23,309 nt of DNA from DATAEK01 sp036258055 (GTDB taxonomy: Bacteria > Acidobacteriota > Vicinamibacteria > Vicinamibacterales > 2-12-FULL-66-21): NCBI GenBank assembly GCA_036258055.1, contig DATAEK010000099.1, forward strand, positions 1 to 23,309. Direction: 5' to 3'. Positions 14,348 through 22,700 of the stretch are shown one piece after another. The notes below the pieces were generated by a model. It saw only the letters and a program-made list of their open reading frames with translations, was not told where the DNA came from and searched no databases. The position numbers and the translations under genes are program-made. Numbering within the stretch: position 1 is the first letter of the stretch; every line of letters starts with the position of its first letter.

Positions 14348-14725
14348 ATGACCTTCCGCACAGCACCGGTGACGACGACGTGCAACGTCGTGGCGTGCGC
14401 GGTCTTTGGCGCTGCCGCCGTGCTGACCGCAACACTGGCGAATGCGAAACCGATTCATCCGCTTTTGTTTGCCATGGGCGCCATCGGGTTCGCGACGAAT
14501 CTACGCCGGACCCTCGATCCCATTGCCGCAGCAGTCGCGAAGGTGGCGCAATTTGCCTGCCTGGTCGAGTTCGTCGGCTTCACGGTCGGAATGACGACGA
14601 TGTGGCGTGTGGGAACCATCAGCGCGGCTGCGGATCACTGGTGGGTCTCGGCCGCGCTGTGGGGACTTCTGACGATCTGTTTTGCGGGGTTCGTGTTGTC
14701 GGCGCTAGCCGGACGCAGTGAATGA
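14348..14725 (+). CDS. Small membrane protein, unrecognised
   Basis: The 125-aa product has three or four hydrophobic segments (about 13-33, 36-55, 65-85 and 98-120), consistent with a small inner-membrane protein. It starts MTFRTAPVTTTCNVVACAVF. Two other frames here are open on the plus strand but are Arg/Ser-rich and non-protein-like. No Shine-Dalgarno is evident before the ATG. No family is recognised. It lies between the permease operon and the ADOP gene in the same orientation, with gaps of 189 and 102 bp, so it may be its own unit. Confidence 0.6.
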   Translation: MTFRTAPVTTTCNVVACAVFGAAAVLTATLANAKPIHPLLFAMGAIGFATNLRRTLDPIAAAVAKVAQFACLVEFVGFTVGMTTMWRVGTISAAADHWWVSAALWGLLTICFAGFVLSALAGRSE

Positions 14726-14827
14726 CGAGAGGACCACTTCGCCCGTCACCTTTCGGCGGGCATCTGTCCGCGACGCCCTGGCAGCGGCGGAACTTCCGCG
14801 CCGTTTCTGCGTCCTGTTCTTAGTCCA

Positions 14828-17236
14828 ATGTCCGGCTTGACTCACGACCTCAAGCACTCCATCCGCCAACTGTGGCGGCGTCCAGCATTCACCCTCACGG
14901 CGGTCCTGACCCTCGCCATCGGCCTTGGCGTCAACGCCGTCGCCTTTACCGTCGTCAACGGCATCCTCTTCAAAGGACCGGCCGCCAGCGCCCGGCACGA
15001 TGTCGGACGCATCGCCACGACGCCGGGCGGAGATGAGAGCGGCTACGCGTCGCTCGAGGAATATCGGCGATTCGATGAGGCGACGCGCGGGGCGCTCGAT
15101 CTCGCCGCCGAGGGTCGGCTTTCCGTGGCGTGGCGCCATGAGGGGACAACCGAAGCCGCGTGGGTGTTGTTCGTGTCGCCGACCTACTTCTCGATGGTCG
15201 ATGCGGGTCCGATCGCCGGCCGGATCGAAGTGGGCCCGGGCGTCAGCGGCCGGCCGTCGATCGTCGTCGGCGAACGGTTCTGGCGGCGCAAGCTGAACGC
15301 GGCGTCGCTCGCCGGGCTGACGCTGCGGTTCAACAACGTCGACGTCAGCGTGGCAGGCGTGCTACCGGAGTCGTTCACGGGTCCTGCCGGCTTGTACTCG
15401 CCCGATGCGTGGCTGCCGCTCGACCAGCTCGTTCTCTTCAACACGTCGCCGGCGCTACAGAAGCGCGATCATCGATGGCTGTTTCTCATGGGCCGGCTCA
15501 CGCCGAGAACGACCGTTCCTCAGATTCAAGGACGCGTTGACGCCGCGGCCGCCGCGATGGCGCATGACTGGCCGGAGACTCACAAGGAGCGCGGCGCGAG
15601 GTTCAAACTGATCGGCGAAGGCAACGGGGAGCTGCGCGGCCTGAGCACCGCTGCCGCCGTCGCCATGGGAATCATCGGCCTCGTCCTGCTGCTGGCGTGT
15701 TTCAATGTGGCCAACCTGTTGCTGGCGCGCGCCGTCGAGCGGGAACGCGACATCGGAATTCGGTCGGCGCTTGGCGCTGGCAGGTCGCGTCTCGCACGTC
15801 TCGTGGTGACAGAAGGTCTCATGATCGCAGCGATGGCCGGGGTTGCCGCCGTGGTCCTCGCGCGCTGGACTCAGATCCTCGTTGGCTCATTCGCCATTCC
15901 AATCGAAGAGCCCCAGCACATCGACCTCACACCGGACGCAACGGTCGCCGGGTTCATCATCCTGCTCGTGCTTGTCGCCGGCATCCTCCCCGGACTCTGG
16001 CCTGCGGTGACCGCCGCGCGCGTTGATGTGCTGCGCGTGCTCGGCTCGCAGGGCGCGAACGCCGTCGGACGGCAATCGCCGATGCGACGCTGGCTCGTCG
16101 GCGCGCAGATCGCCGGGTCGACCGCGTTCCTCGCGATCGCGGCGCTGTTGGTGCAATCGTACGGACGACTGTCCGTCACCGATCTCGGCTTCGATCGCGA
16201 TCATTTGGTGGTCGCGGAATTCGAGCCCGCCGCTCACGGCTACGACGCGGATCGCGCCGAACGCTTTGCGCAGACGCTGCTCGCCCGCGTGCGTGCGCTA
16301 CCCGGCGTGGTCGATGCCGCGACGGCCGACCGGGTTCCCTTCTTCATCGGCTTCGAACGTCTCACGTCCGTCTCGTCGGCCGGCCGGACATGTGAGGCAG
16401 ACGCGTGTCCGAAGTACGCAACGATGGCGGTAGGACCCGGCTATTTCAGGACGATGGGCATCGCGCTGACGGCGGGGCGCGAGTTCGAGACCGCTGATGC
16501 GCCGGGTGAAGCGATCGTCAACGAGCCGTTGGCGCGCTTGCAGTGGCCCGACGGGCGTGGGCTCGGCGAGACGCTCCGCATCGGTGACCGCGGGAACGCG
16601 GTCCGCGTGGTGGCGATTACCGCTCGCACGCGCACCCGAGGCCTTGATCGAGAACAGCCCACAATCTATCTTCCGTTGGCTCGCGAGCAGTTCGAAGGCT
16701 CGCTGACCATCGTCGCGCGAACGGCAATGTCCCCCGGCTTGCTCGTCAAGCCACTCCTCGACACGGCGCAGGCCGTCGATCCTGACGTCGCAATGGCCTC
16801 GATCAAGACGATGCAGCAGCGGGTCGACGTGCAGCTGTGGCCGTTTCGTACGCTCAGCTGGTTGTTTTCGATCTGTGGTGTGCTCGCTTTGGTGCTCTCG
16901 ACTGTCGGCCTGGCCGGCGTCGTGATCCACGCCGTGAACCGGCGTCTGCGGGAGTTCGGCGTGCGCGTGTCGGTGGGAGCCACGCCGCGCGACCTCGCGT
17001 CGGAGGTGTTGAGAGGAAGCCTGTCACTTCTGGTTCCAGGCCTCGTAACTGGCACGCTGCTCGCTGCAGCCCTCGCGCGCCTCGTTCAGTCGATCTTCGT
17101 CGGCGTGAACGTACTCAACCCGCTCACGTATCTCGCCGTGGCGGTGCTGGAGTGTGGCATCGTGATCGCCGCCAGCGTGGGTCCGGCGCTGCGCGCGTCA
17201 CGCGTCGATCCGCTGGTGGCGCTTCGGGCCGAGTGA
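14828..17236 (+). CDS. ADOP-type (duplicated MacB/FtsX) ABC permease
   Basis: The 802-aa product begins DLKHSIRQLWRRPAFTLTAV and a first membrane helix (about 21-43), the standard start of acidobacterial duplicated orphan permeases. A MacB-type periplasmic domain (about 50-265), four helices (about 273-430), a second periplasmic domain (about 435-670) and three C-terminal helices ending ASRVDPLVALRAE complete the two FtsX-like halves. Each half has the family signature (RDIGIRSALGAGRSRLARLV and REFGVRVSVGATPRDLASEV). There is no ATPase gene nearby, as is usual for these orphan permeases, so the substrate and even transport activity are unproven. It lacks the extra N-terminal helical domain found in some ADOPs. 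A strong hairpin lies 18 nt after the stop. Confidence 0.93.
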   Translation: MSGLTHDLKHSIRQLWRRPAFTLTAVLTLAIGLGVNAVAFTVVNGILFKGPAASARHDVGRIATTPGGDESGYASLEEYRRFDEATRGALDLAAEGRLSVAWRHEGTTEAAWVLFVSPTYFSMVDAGPIAGRIEVGPGVSGRPSIVVGERFWRRKLNAASLAGLTLRFNNVDVSVAGVLPESFTGPAGLYSPDAWLPLDQLVLFNTSPALQKRDHRWLFLMGRLTPRTTVPQIQGRVDAAAAAMAHDWPETHKERGARFKLIGEGNGELRGLSTAAAVAMGIIGLVLLLACFNVANLLLARAVERERDIGIRSALGAGRSRLARLVVTEGLMIAAMAGVAAVVLARWTQILVGSFAIPIEEPQHIDLTPDATVAGFIILLVLVAGILPGLWPAVTAARVDVLRVLGSQGANAVGRQSPMRRWLVGAQIAGSTAFLAIAALLVQSYGRLSVTDLGFDRDHLVVAEFEPAAHGYDADRAERFAQTLLARVRALPGVVDAATADRVPFFIGFERLTSVSSAGRTCEADACPKYATMAVGPGYFRTMGIALTAGREFETADAPGEAIVNEPLARLQWPDGRGLGETLRIGDRGNAVRVVAITARTRTRGLDREQPTIYLPLAREQFEGSLTIVARTAMSPGLLVKPLLDTAQAVDPDVAMASIKTMQQRVDVQLWPFRTLSWLFSICGVLALVLSTVGLAGVVIHAVNRRLREFGVRVSVGATPRDLASEVLRGSLSLLVPGLVTGTLLAAALARLVQSIFVGVNVLNPLTYLAVAVLECGIVIAASVGPALRASRVDPLVALRAE

Positions 17237-17240
17237 CCCG

Positions 17241-17314
17241 CATTTATCAGTTTGTCGTGGGGCCCCACCCCCACGACCTGCCAGCGCTCGCTTCGCTCGC
17301 GCCGCTGATTAGTT
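17241..17314 (+). repeat. Palindromic unit A, copy 1
   Basis: A 74-bp unit, identical to 17495-17568. It contains a 9-bp stem GTCGTGGGG/CCCCACGAC (17254-17262 with 17269-17277) around the loop ccccac. It starts 4 nt after the ADOP stop and could end that transcript, though it lacks a T-run. Confidence 0.9.
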
Positions 17315-17346
17315 GCAATCGGGCGCTTGGAGGGCACTCTGCCCGC

Positions 17347-17420
17347 GAGCGCCGAGTCCGGCATTTCTCAATGCTCGCGGGGTCCCACCCCCGCTCGCGC
17401 AGCCTCGGCGACTTCGCGCC
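17347..17420 (+). repeat. Palindromic unit B, copy 1
   Basis: About 74 bp, nearly identical to 17620-17694. It contains a 6-bp stem GCGGGG/CCCCGC (17377-17382 with 17389-17394) around a 6-nt loop, the same design as unit A. Confidence 0.85.
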
Positions 17421-17494
17421 TGTGTTTCGGCTGCGGGCGTTCTGCCGGCATCTCTCAATTTGCTGCCGGCCCACCCCCGCGGCCTGCCAGCGCT

Positions 17495-17568
17495 CATTTA
17501 TCAGTTTGTCGTGGGGCCCCACCCCCACGACCTGCCAGCGCTCGCTTCGCTCGCGCCGCTGATTAGTT
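17495..17568 (+). repeat. Palindromic unit A, copy 2
   Basis: Exact 74-bp copy of 17241-17314, offset by 254 bp, with the same 9-bp stem at 17508-17516 and 17523-17531. Confidence 0.9.
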
Positions 17569-17619
17569 CCAGTCGGGTCCTTGTACAGGCAACAGTCTGT
17601 CCCCAAGTGCGCAAGCCCC

Positions 17620-17694
17620 GAGCGCCGAGTCCCGGCATTTCTCAATGCTCGCGGGGCCCCACCCCCGCTCGCGCAGCCTCGGCGACTTCGCGCC
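17620..17694 (+). repeat. Palindromic unit B, copy 2
   Basis: Nearly identical to 17347-17420, with one inserted base and one T-to-C change in the loop. The stem is GCGGGG/CCCCGC at 17651-17656 and 17663-17668. Confidence 0.85.
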
Positions 17695-17799
17695 TCGGCT
17701 GCAGCCGCAGGCGCTGCTGATTCAACACCCATTCCCATACGGCGACAGCCCAGCACGGCCTGCACGCCCGAGCGCCGAGTCCCGCAGACAGCGGACCTC

Positions 17800-17905
17800 G
17801 ACAAGCATCAAGCCCAGCGACAAGATCAAGCCCCGCGGCAAGCATCAAGCCCCGCGGCAAGCATCAAGTCGAGCGACAAGTAGCACGCCCGAGCGACAAG
17901 CATCA
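17800..17905 (-). repeat. Degenerate ~19-bp tandem repeat at the 3' end of the TonB-receptor gene
   Basis: Units like caagcatcaagccccgcgg and caagcatcaagcccagcga recur about six times. Two adjacent copies in the middle are exact; the outer ones are diverged or missing bases. The array runs into the receptor stop codon (17903-17905), so it is transcribed as its 3' untranslated region. Confidence 0.75.
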
Positions 17906-20900
17906 GAAATACAACTTGACCGCGAGCTGCATCTCCCGCGGATTGCCGATCGTGCTCGTGATCTTGCCGAAGCTCGCCGGTGTGTTTACGTTATTCCCCG
18001 GGAAGCCGAAGTTCACGTTGTTGAACAGGTTGAACGTCTCGAGCCGGAACTCGAAGCGGCGATCACCCCACGGGAAGCTGCGGAAGATCGACGCGTTCAG
18101 CGACTTGAATCCGGGGCCGCGGACGTTGTTGTACGGACAGTTGCCGTAGGTAAACGGCTGGAGCGAGGCGAACGCATTGATATCCATCCAGTGATCGACG
18201 GTTTGATCGAATCCGTCGGGCACTGGATCGCCGACGCAATTCGCGCGCGTGGTCCGGCCCCCACCGGTATTCGCGCGATCCGTTGCGCCGACTGAGAACG
18301 GCCGGCCGTCGCTCAGTGTGAGGATGCCGTTGACGCTCCAGTCGCGTAGGATCGCACCCGAGACGCCACCCGGATTGAACGCGTGCGCCTTGCCGACCGG
18401 CAGCTCGTAGATGAAGCTGGTGACAAACCGCTTCGGGATATCGAACGGCAGCGGGCCGTAGTCCGCCGCGATGTCGTACCGATTGAGCGGGACGTTGCCT
18501 GTCGCGCCATTGCCCGCGCTGAGGTGATCGAGGAAGTTGCCCTTCGCGCGGGAGTAGGTGAACGACGTGGTAAACGCAAGCCCATTGCTGAAGCGTCGCT
18601 GCAACCGCATCTGCAGCGCGTTGTAGTCTGCCTTGCCGTTGGTCGCAATCTGCTCCAGATATGCGCTCCCGAACCCGTACTGCGCGTAGGGGAACGTCAC
18701 GACGTTGCCCGGACCGATGATGCCCTGATTCAGGTTGTTCAGTTTCCGCCCGTCGCGCGTCCGGTTCCCGACGTACTCCACGTCGGCGACCATCGTTGGA
18801 CTGAGCTGATACTCGATCCCGCCGCTGAACTGGTGCACCATCGGCGTCCGCTGGTTCGCATCCTGAATGCGCCACATGATGGCGCTCTTGTTGACGTTTG
18901 CCGCCGTGACGGGGACGAAGCCGCTGCGGAGGGTCATCACTGGCGCGACCGCTGCGCTCGCCGCCGCGAGGCTCACGTCGATCAGCTGGGGAGGATTCAA
19001 CGCCAGCTGGCTTTCGCTGCCGTAGCGATCCTGCTGCTGGTAGAAGATGCCGTAGCCGGCGCGTACCACCAGTGACCGCGTCAGCGAGTACGCCACGCCA
19101 ACGCGCGGCGCCCAGTCGTTGCGGTCCGGATGGATCAGCGTCTGGTCGTAGATGCTGCCGGAGTCCTTTGAGGTCAGAATCTCGCCCGTGGCCGGGTCGA
19201 TGTTCGTCAACGCGTGATCGCGCGCCTGACTCGGGGTGAAGTACTCGTAGCGAAGGCCGTAGTTCAGCGTGAGATCCGACGTGAGACGCCAAGAATCCTG
19301 CGCGTACGCCTGCCAGCCATCGCTGAACAAATCGGCCTCGTGGAAGAGCGTGATGCCCTGCATTGACGCGAGGCCCAGCAGGAAGTCGCCGTAGCCGGCG
19401 CCGCTGTACCTGCCGTCGTTGAAGTTCACCGTACCGTTGAGCGACTGCAGGTCGATGTAGTCCAGGATGTCGCGGCGCCGTTCGAGCCCGAACTTGAACG
19501 TGTGCGTCGCCTTCGTCCACGTGAGGTTATCTGCGAACTGATAGACCTGCGACGTCTGGAACTGCGGACGGAAGAACGGGCCGCCGATTCGGGTGAATCC
19601 ACCCTGGATCGTGACGAACGGGATGCCGCCGCTGTAGCGCGGGTCGGTCGGCACGCCGGTCAGGCCGATCTGACTATTGACGTCGATGCCGAACGCCGTG
19701 TGGACCACGTCCGAATCGATCCAGTTCCACGCGCCGCGGAACTCGTTGAAGAGCGAGTTGCCGATGATTCTCGACCAACCGACCACGAAGCTCTGGCCGC
19801 GGTTGACGATGTCGCTCGCGAAGTTGCCGTTCGCGATCGGGTCGTCGAGCGCAGGCGGCTCCATGCGGTGGGTGTTCATGTAGCTGTAGCGGCCGAACAG
19901 CTGATCGTGCCCGCCGCCGAAGGTGTGGTCGATGCGCGTGTCGAACTGGTTGATGTGGGTGTTGAGCACCGCGTTCGAGATGTAGTTGACGTTGCCGAAC
20001 GATCCTGGAACGCCGGCCTTCGCGAGCTCCGACGCGATGTTCGGCAAGGGATAGTAGTTCTGAATCGCACGCGCGACCGGATCGATGCAGGTCGCGTTGA
20101 TGATCTTGTTGGCCGTGTCTACGCATCCGGCAGGAATGAACTGTGAGTTCGTGAGCGCGGTCGAGAGCTCGGTCAGATTCCCCTGTCGCATGAGCGCAGT
20201 CGGAACGACTGAGAGGTTCGATTGCGCCTGCTCGGTCCGCGTCCCCTGATAGTCCCCGAAGAAGAACGTGCGGTCGCGGACGATGGGTCCGCCCAGCGTG
20301 CCGCCGGGGATGTGCTGGTTGAACGCGCCCTTCGCCCGATTCGCTCGATTGTTGTCCCACAAGTTCGCATTGAACGCTTCGTCCCGGAAGAACTCGTAGA
20401 CGCTGCCTCTGAACTTGTTGCTGCCTTGCTTGATGGATGCGTTGATGATCGCGCCGGCCGCTTTGCCGAATTCCGCCGAGTAGGTGCGCGTCTGGACCTT
20501 GAACTCCTGGAGCGCGTCGACGGGCGGCTGAATGACTTGGAGGCTGCGCTCCTGCAGGTTGGTCGAACCGGAGTTGTTGTCCGCGCCGTCGAGCATGAAG
20601 TTGTTCCACGTCGCGTAGTTGCCATTCGAGTTGAAGAACGTGTCCTCGCCGCGGCTCGTGATCCCTGGAGGAGCCGACACGACGCCAGGCGTGAGGAACG
20701 CGAGCTCGGCGTACCGGCGGCCGAGCAGCGGGAGATCTTTGAGCTGACGCTCGTCGCCGGAGTACCCGATGTTGGCGGTCTCCGTCTGCAGCAGGGGCGT
20801 TTCCCCCTTGACCTGCACCTCCTCTGCGAGCTGGCCGACTTCCAGCGTCAGGTTGATCTCGACGCGATCCTGCACGTTCAAGAGCACGTCCGATCGCACT

Positions 20901-21181
20901 GTCCGTCTGAATCCCTGCAGCTCCGCCGCCACGCTGTACGTGCCAATCCGCAAAGTCGGAAACACATATTGGCCGCTGGCATTCGTGGTCGTGGTCAGCG
21001 CCACGTCGGTGCCGGCCTGCGTCGCCGTCACCGTGACGCCCGGCATCACCGCGCCGGACCCATCCTTGACGGTGCCGACGATCGATGCGGTATCGGTTTG
21101 CGCGACTACAGTCCGCGGAAGAAGGACGGTCAACGCCAGAATGAGGAAACCGAGTGGTTTCGCCAGGTGTGTCGCGAGCAT
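17903..21181 (-). CDS. Oar-like TonB-dependent receptor
   Basis: The start at 21181 is set by AAGGAGGGG 7 nt upstream; a further in-frame start at 21217 has no such support. The 1092-aa product has a signal peptide (MLATHLAKPLGFLILALTVLLPRTVVAQ), a carboxypeptidase-regulatory-like beta-sandwich (about 30-115: SIVGTVKDGSGAVMPGVTVTAT, then GQYVFPTLRIGTYSV), a plug region (about 120-260: KDLPLLGRRYAELAFLTPGVV, NFMLDGADNNSGSTN) and a long beta-barrel ending in LAVKLYF, whose terminal Phe is the normal outer-membrane assembly signal. Oar-like receptors of this build are numerous in Acidobacteriota and import large or scarce nutrients using TonB energy; the ligand is unknown. It lies 215 bp downstream of the peptidase gene. 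Confidence 0.95.
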   Translation of the reverse strand: MLATHLAKPLGFLILALTVLLPRTVVAQTDTASIVGTVKDGSGAVMPGVTVTATQAGTDVALTTTTNASGQYVFPTLRIGTYSVAAELQGFRRTVRSDVLLNVQDRVEINLTLEVGQLAEEVQVKGETPLLQTETANIGYSGDERQLKDLPLLGRRYAELAFLTPGVVSAPPGITSRGEDTFFNSNGNYATWNNFMLDGADNNSGSTNLQERSLQVIQPPVDALQEFKVQTRTYSAEFGKAAGAIINASIKQGSNKFRGSVYEFFRDEAFNANLWDNNRANRAKGAFNQHIPGGTLGGPIVRDRTFFFGDYQGTRTEQAQSNLSVVPTALMRQGNLTELSTALTNSQFIPAGCVDTANKIINATCIDPVARAIQNYYPLPNIASELAKAGVPGSFGNVNYISNAVLNTHINQFDTRIDHTFGGGHDQLFGRYSYMNTHRMEPPALDDPIANGNFASDIVNRGQSFVVGWSRIIGNSLFNEFRGAWNWIDSDVVHTAFGIDVNSQIGLTGVPTDPRYSGGIPFVTIQGGFTRIGGPFFRPQFQTSQVYQFADNLTWTKATHTFKFGLERRRDILDYIDLQSLNGTVNFNDGRYSGAGYGDFLLGLASMQGITLFHEADLFSDGWQAYAQDSWRLTSDLTLNYGLRYEYFTPSQARDHALTNIDPATGEILTSKDSGSIYDQTLIHPDRNDWAPRVGVAYSLTRSLVVRAGYGIFYQQQDRYGSESQLALNPPQLIDVSLAAASAAVAPVMTLRSGFVPVTAANVNKSAIMWRIQDANQRTPMVHQFSGGIEYQLSPTMVADVEYVGNRTRDGRKLNNLNQGIIGPGNVVTFPYAQYGFGSAYLEQIATNGKADYNALQMRLQRRFSNGLAFTTSFTYSRAKGNFLDHLSAGNGATGNVPLNRYDIAADYGPLPFDIPKRFVTSFIYELPVGKAHAFNPGGVSGAILRDWSVNGILTLSDGRPFSVGATDRANTGGGRTTRANCVGDPVPDGFDQTVDHWMDINAFASLQPFTYGNCPYNNVRGPGFKSLNASIFRSFPWGDRRFEFRLETFNLFNNVNFGFPGNNVNTPASFGKITSTIGNPREMQLAVKLYF

Positions 21182-21188
21182 GCCTGAT

Positions 21189-21197
21189 CCCCTCCTT
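21189..21197 (-). promoter_or_regulatory. Shine-Dalgarno that sets the TonB-receptor start
   Basis: The minus strand reads AAGGAGGGG, 7 nt before the ATG at 21181. It favours this start over 21217. Confidence 0.8.
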
Positions 21198-21270
21198 GCT
21201 CGAGAGCTACTGGGCACCGTGTGCCGCTAACGGAGCTGTCACGCGGCGCGGCACGCACCGCGATGGGCCG

Positions 21271-21300
21271 ATTCTACGCCTGCGGATACTCCCGTCGGAA
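21271..21300 (-). promoter_or_regulatory. Candidate promoter for the TonB-receptor gene
   Basis: On the minus strand, TTCCGA (21300-21295) and TAGAAT (21276-21271) are separated by 18 nt, 90 nt upstream of the start codon. TAGAAT matches five of six bases of the sigma-70 -10 box; the -35 match is weak. Confidence 0.3.
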
Positions 21301-21396
21301 AAAACATCGGAAGAGCCATCTCGCGGCGAAGCGGCAGGGCTGGTGTCGAGACGACACGAGGCAGGGACGGCTAGTGGGACCGGGCGGAGGGCGCGG

Positions 21397-22530
21397 TCAT
21401 CTCGGCTGTGACCACACTCGCTGAAATTCCTCGTACCGCATCCCGATCGATCGCTCGAACGCATCGTCGAACCGCATGCCGGTACCGAGGTTCTGCAGCA
21501 GATTCAGGATCGCGGGCATGCCCGACTGGGCGACCAGCGCCTGAACCGCGTCGCCGCTCTCGACGTACGCGCGACGCGCCTCGTCGTCAGACAAACCTTC
21601 GAATGAATCCTCGAGTCGCGTAAGTGGAACGACTGCGCCCGCGGGCCCGTGGGCGCGGAGAGGAGCGTTATCCGCAGCCGGAGTGCGTGACGGCTCGAAC
21701 AGGAGCGCGAGCCCCTCGTTCAGCCACTGAGGAACCCCTCGCGGCGCGACACCGTGCACGAGCGCGTGCGTGAATTCGTGACAGAGAATACGGTCGAGCT
21801 CTCGCGGATTCTGCAGCGCGCCGCGCATCGGCACCCGGATGCGGCCATCGTACGCGCCCGCTGCCCACGACGGCGAGCGCGTGATGTCCTTGAACTGTTC
21901 CTGCGTGTAGAGGATGACCGTGATCGGTTCGCTGGGGAACGTTCCGATGGCCGTACCAATCCGCCAGTACGCTGCTTCGAGCAATTCCACGGTCCGCGCG
22001 GCGATGGCTTCCTCCGCGGGACCCTCGAAGAGCACCGTGAAGTGATCGCCAAGCCGTTGATTGAAACGTCCGTGGAGTTCCGCCTCGTGACGCCAGGCAT
22101 CAAGTCGCGACGCGATCATCGCGTCAGCTGGGGCGCGCGTCAGCGCCTGCTCGTAGACCTGCATCGCGCCGTCGACGTCCCCTTTGCGATAGAGGACGTA
22201 GCCGAGGAGCCGCGACGCTTCGGTCATCGAGGGATCAACCTGCAGTGCCGTCTCGAGATGCTGGCGCGCATCGTCCAGTTGACCCAGCAGGAACTCGGCG
22301 AGCCCGGCGCCGAGCATCGACTCCGCGGACCGCGGCTCGAGACGCAGCGCGTCGCGGAAGGCCGCTGCCGCTTCCTGCGCTTGTCCAACGCGAATTGCCG
22401 TCCACCCGGCTCTTTCCGCGGCGGCGGCGCTTCGATTCTGCGCGGCCGGGGCAGCTGAGCTCAGCACTGTAAGCAGTACTGCGAGCCAGCGCGTGCGTGA
22501 CATCAACCTCGAGCGGTGCATCGGTGCCAT
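21397..22530 (-). CDS. Secreted TPR protein with gluzincin peptidase (MA-like) domain
   Basis: The ATG at 22530 has AAAGGA 6 nt upstream; later in-frame ATGs at 22521 and 22503 are possible. The 377-aa product has a signal peptide (RTRWLAVLLTVLSSAAPAAQ), about three TPR units (41-136: AGWTAIRVGQAQEAAAAF, LLGQLDDARQHLETAL, YRKGDVDGAMQVYEQAL) and a C-terminal metallopeptidase-like domain with HEFTH at 251-255 and a third ligand E272 in WLNEGLA, the pattern of gluzincins (peptidase MA superfamily). Related TPR-peptidase proteins are common in Acidobacteriota and their substrates are unknown. The zinc ligands and the general base E252 are intact, so activity is plausible. It is divergent from the receptor gene at 22701 and upstream of the receptor at 21181. 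Confidence 0.9.
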   Translation of the reverse strand: MAPMHRSRLMSRTRWLAVLLTVLSSAAPAAQNRSAAAAERAGWTAIRVGQAQEAAAAFRDALRLEPRSAESMLGAGLAEFLLGQLDDARQHLETALQVDPSMTEASRLLGYVLYRKGDVDGAMQVYEQALTRAPADAMIASRLDAWRHEAELHGRFNQRLGDHFTVLFEGPAEEAIAARTVELLEAAYWRIGTAIGTFPSEPITVILYTQEQFKDITRSPSWAAGAYDGRIRVPMRGALQNPRELDRILCHEFTHALVHGVAPRGVPQWLNEGLALLFEPSRTPAADNAPLRAHGPAGAVVPLTRLEDSFEGLSDDEARRAYVESGDAVQALVAQSGMPAILNLLQNLGTGMRFDDAFERSIGMRYEEFQRVWSQPR

Positions 22531-22616
22531 CACCGGTCCTTTACCGGCACATCAGCATACCGACCATTCCTGAACAAATCGGTCAAGAATTCTCATCGCT
22601 TTCTCCAGTCGGGTCG

Positions 22617-22622
22617 TATATT
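22617..22622 (+). promoter_or_regulatory. Candidate -10 box for the second TonB receptor
   Basis: TATATT lies 78 nt upstream of the ATG at 22701 in the 170-bp divergent region and stands out in otherwise GC-rich DNA. No good -35 box is visible at the expected distance. Confidence 0.3.
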
Positions 22623-22700
22623 ACCAACCGGCACACCCAGCGGGCCGCTCGACGCCTGAGAGGTCCCGTTGGTCCCACAACCTGCAGCCTGGAGGAACAG

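Larger units (their letters stand above)
17237..17902. other. Non-coding repeat mosaic between convergent genes
   Basis: This 666-bp stretch separates the convergent ADOP and TonB-receptor genes. It contains two copies each of two palindromic units (A and B), a partial hybrid unit at about 17447-17495, a B fragment at about 17769 and a ~19-bp tandem repeat at its right edge. Open frames crossing it merely translate the repeats, so I assign no gene. Confidence 0.85.

Noticed and set aside
14188..14721. Alternative plus-strand frame overlapping the small membrane protein
   Set aside because: Ser/Arg-rich and not protein-like; the frame at 14348-14725 has regular hydrophobic segments.
14828..17236. 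Complete MacAB-type efflux system
   Set aside because: No ATPase or membrane-fusion protein gene flanks this permease; it matches the orphan ADOP architecture instead.
17247..17804. Open frame on the minus strand across the repeat mosaic
   Set aside because: It contains translated copies of the palindromic units (SAGRSWGWGPTTN appears twice), so it is not a gene.
17800..17905. Possible CRISPR array
   Set aside because: Repeats are short, directly adjacent, degenerate and have no unique spacers; no cas genes nearby.
18063..19520. 485-codon minus-strand open frame in another phase of the TonB-receptor gene
   Set aside because: Arg/Gln-rich and without motifs, while the receptor frame has the full plug and barrel pattern and a proper C-terminus.
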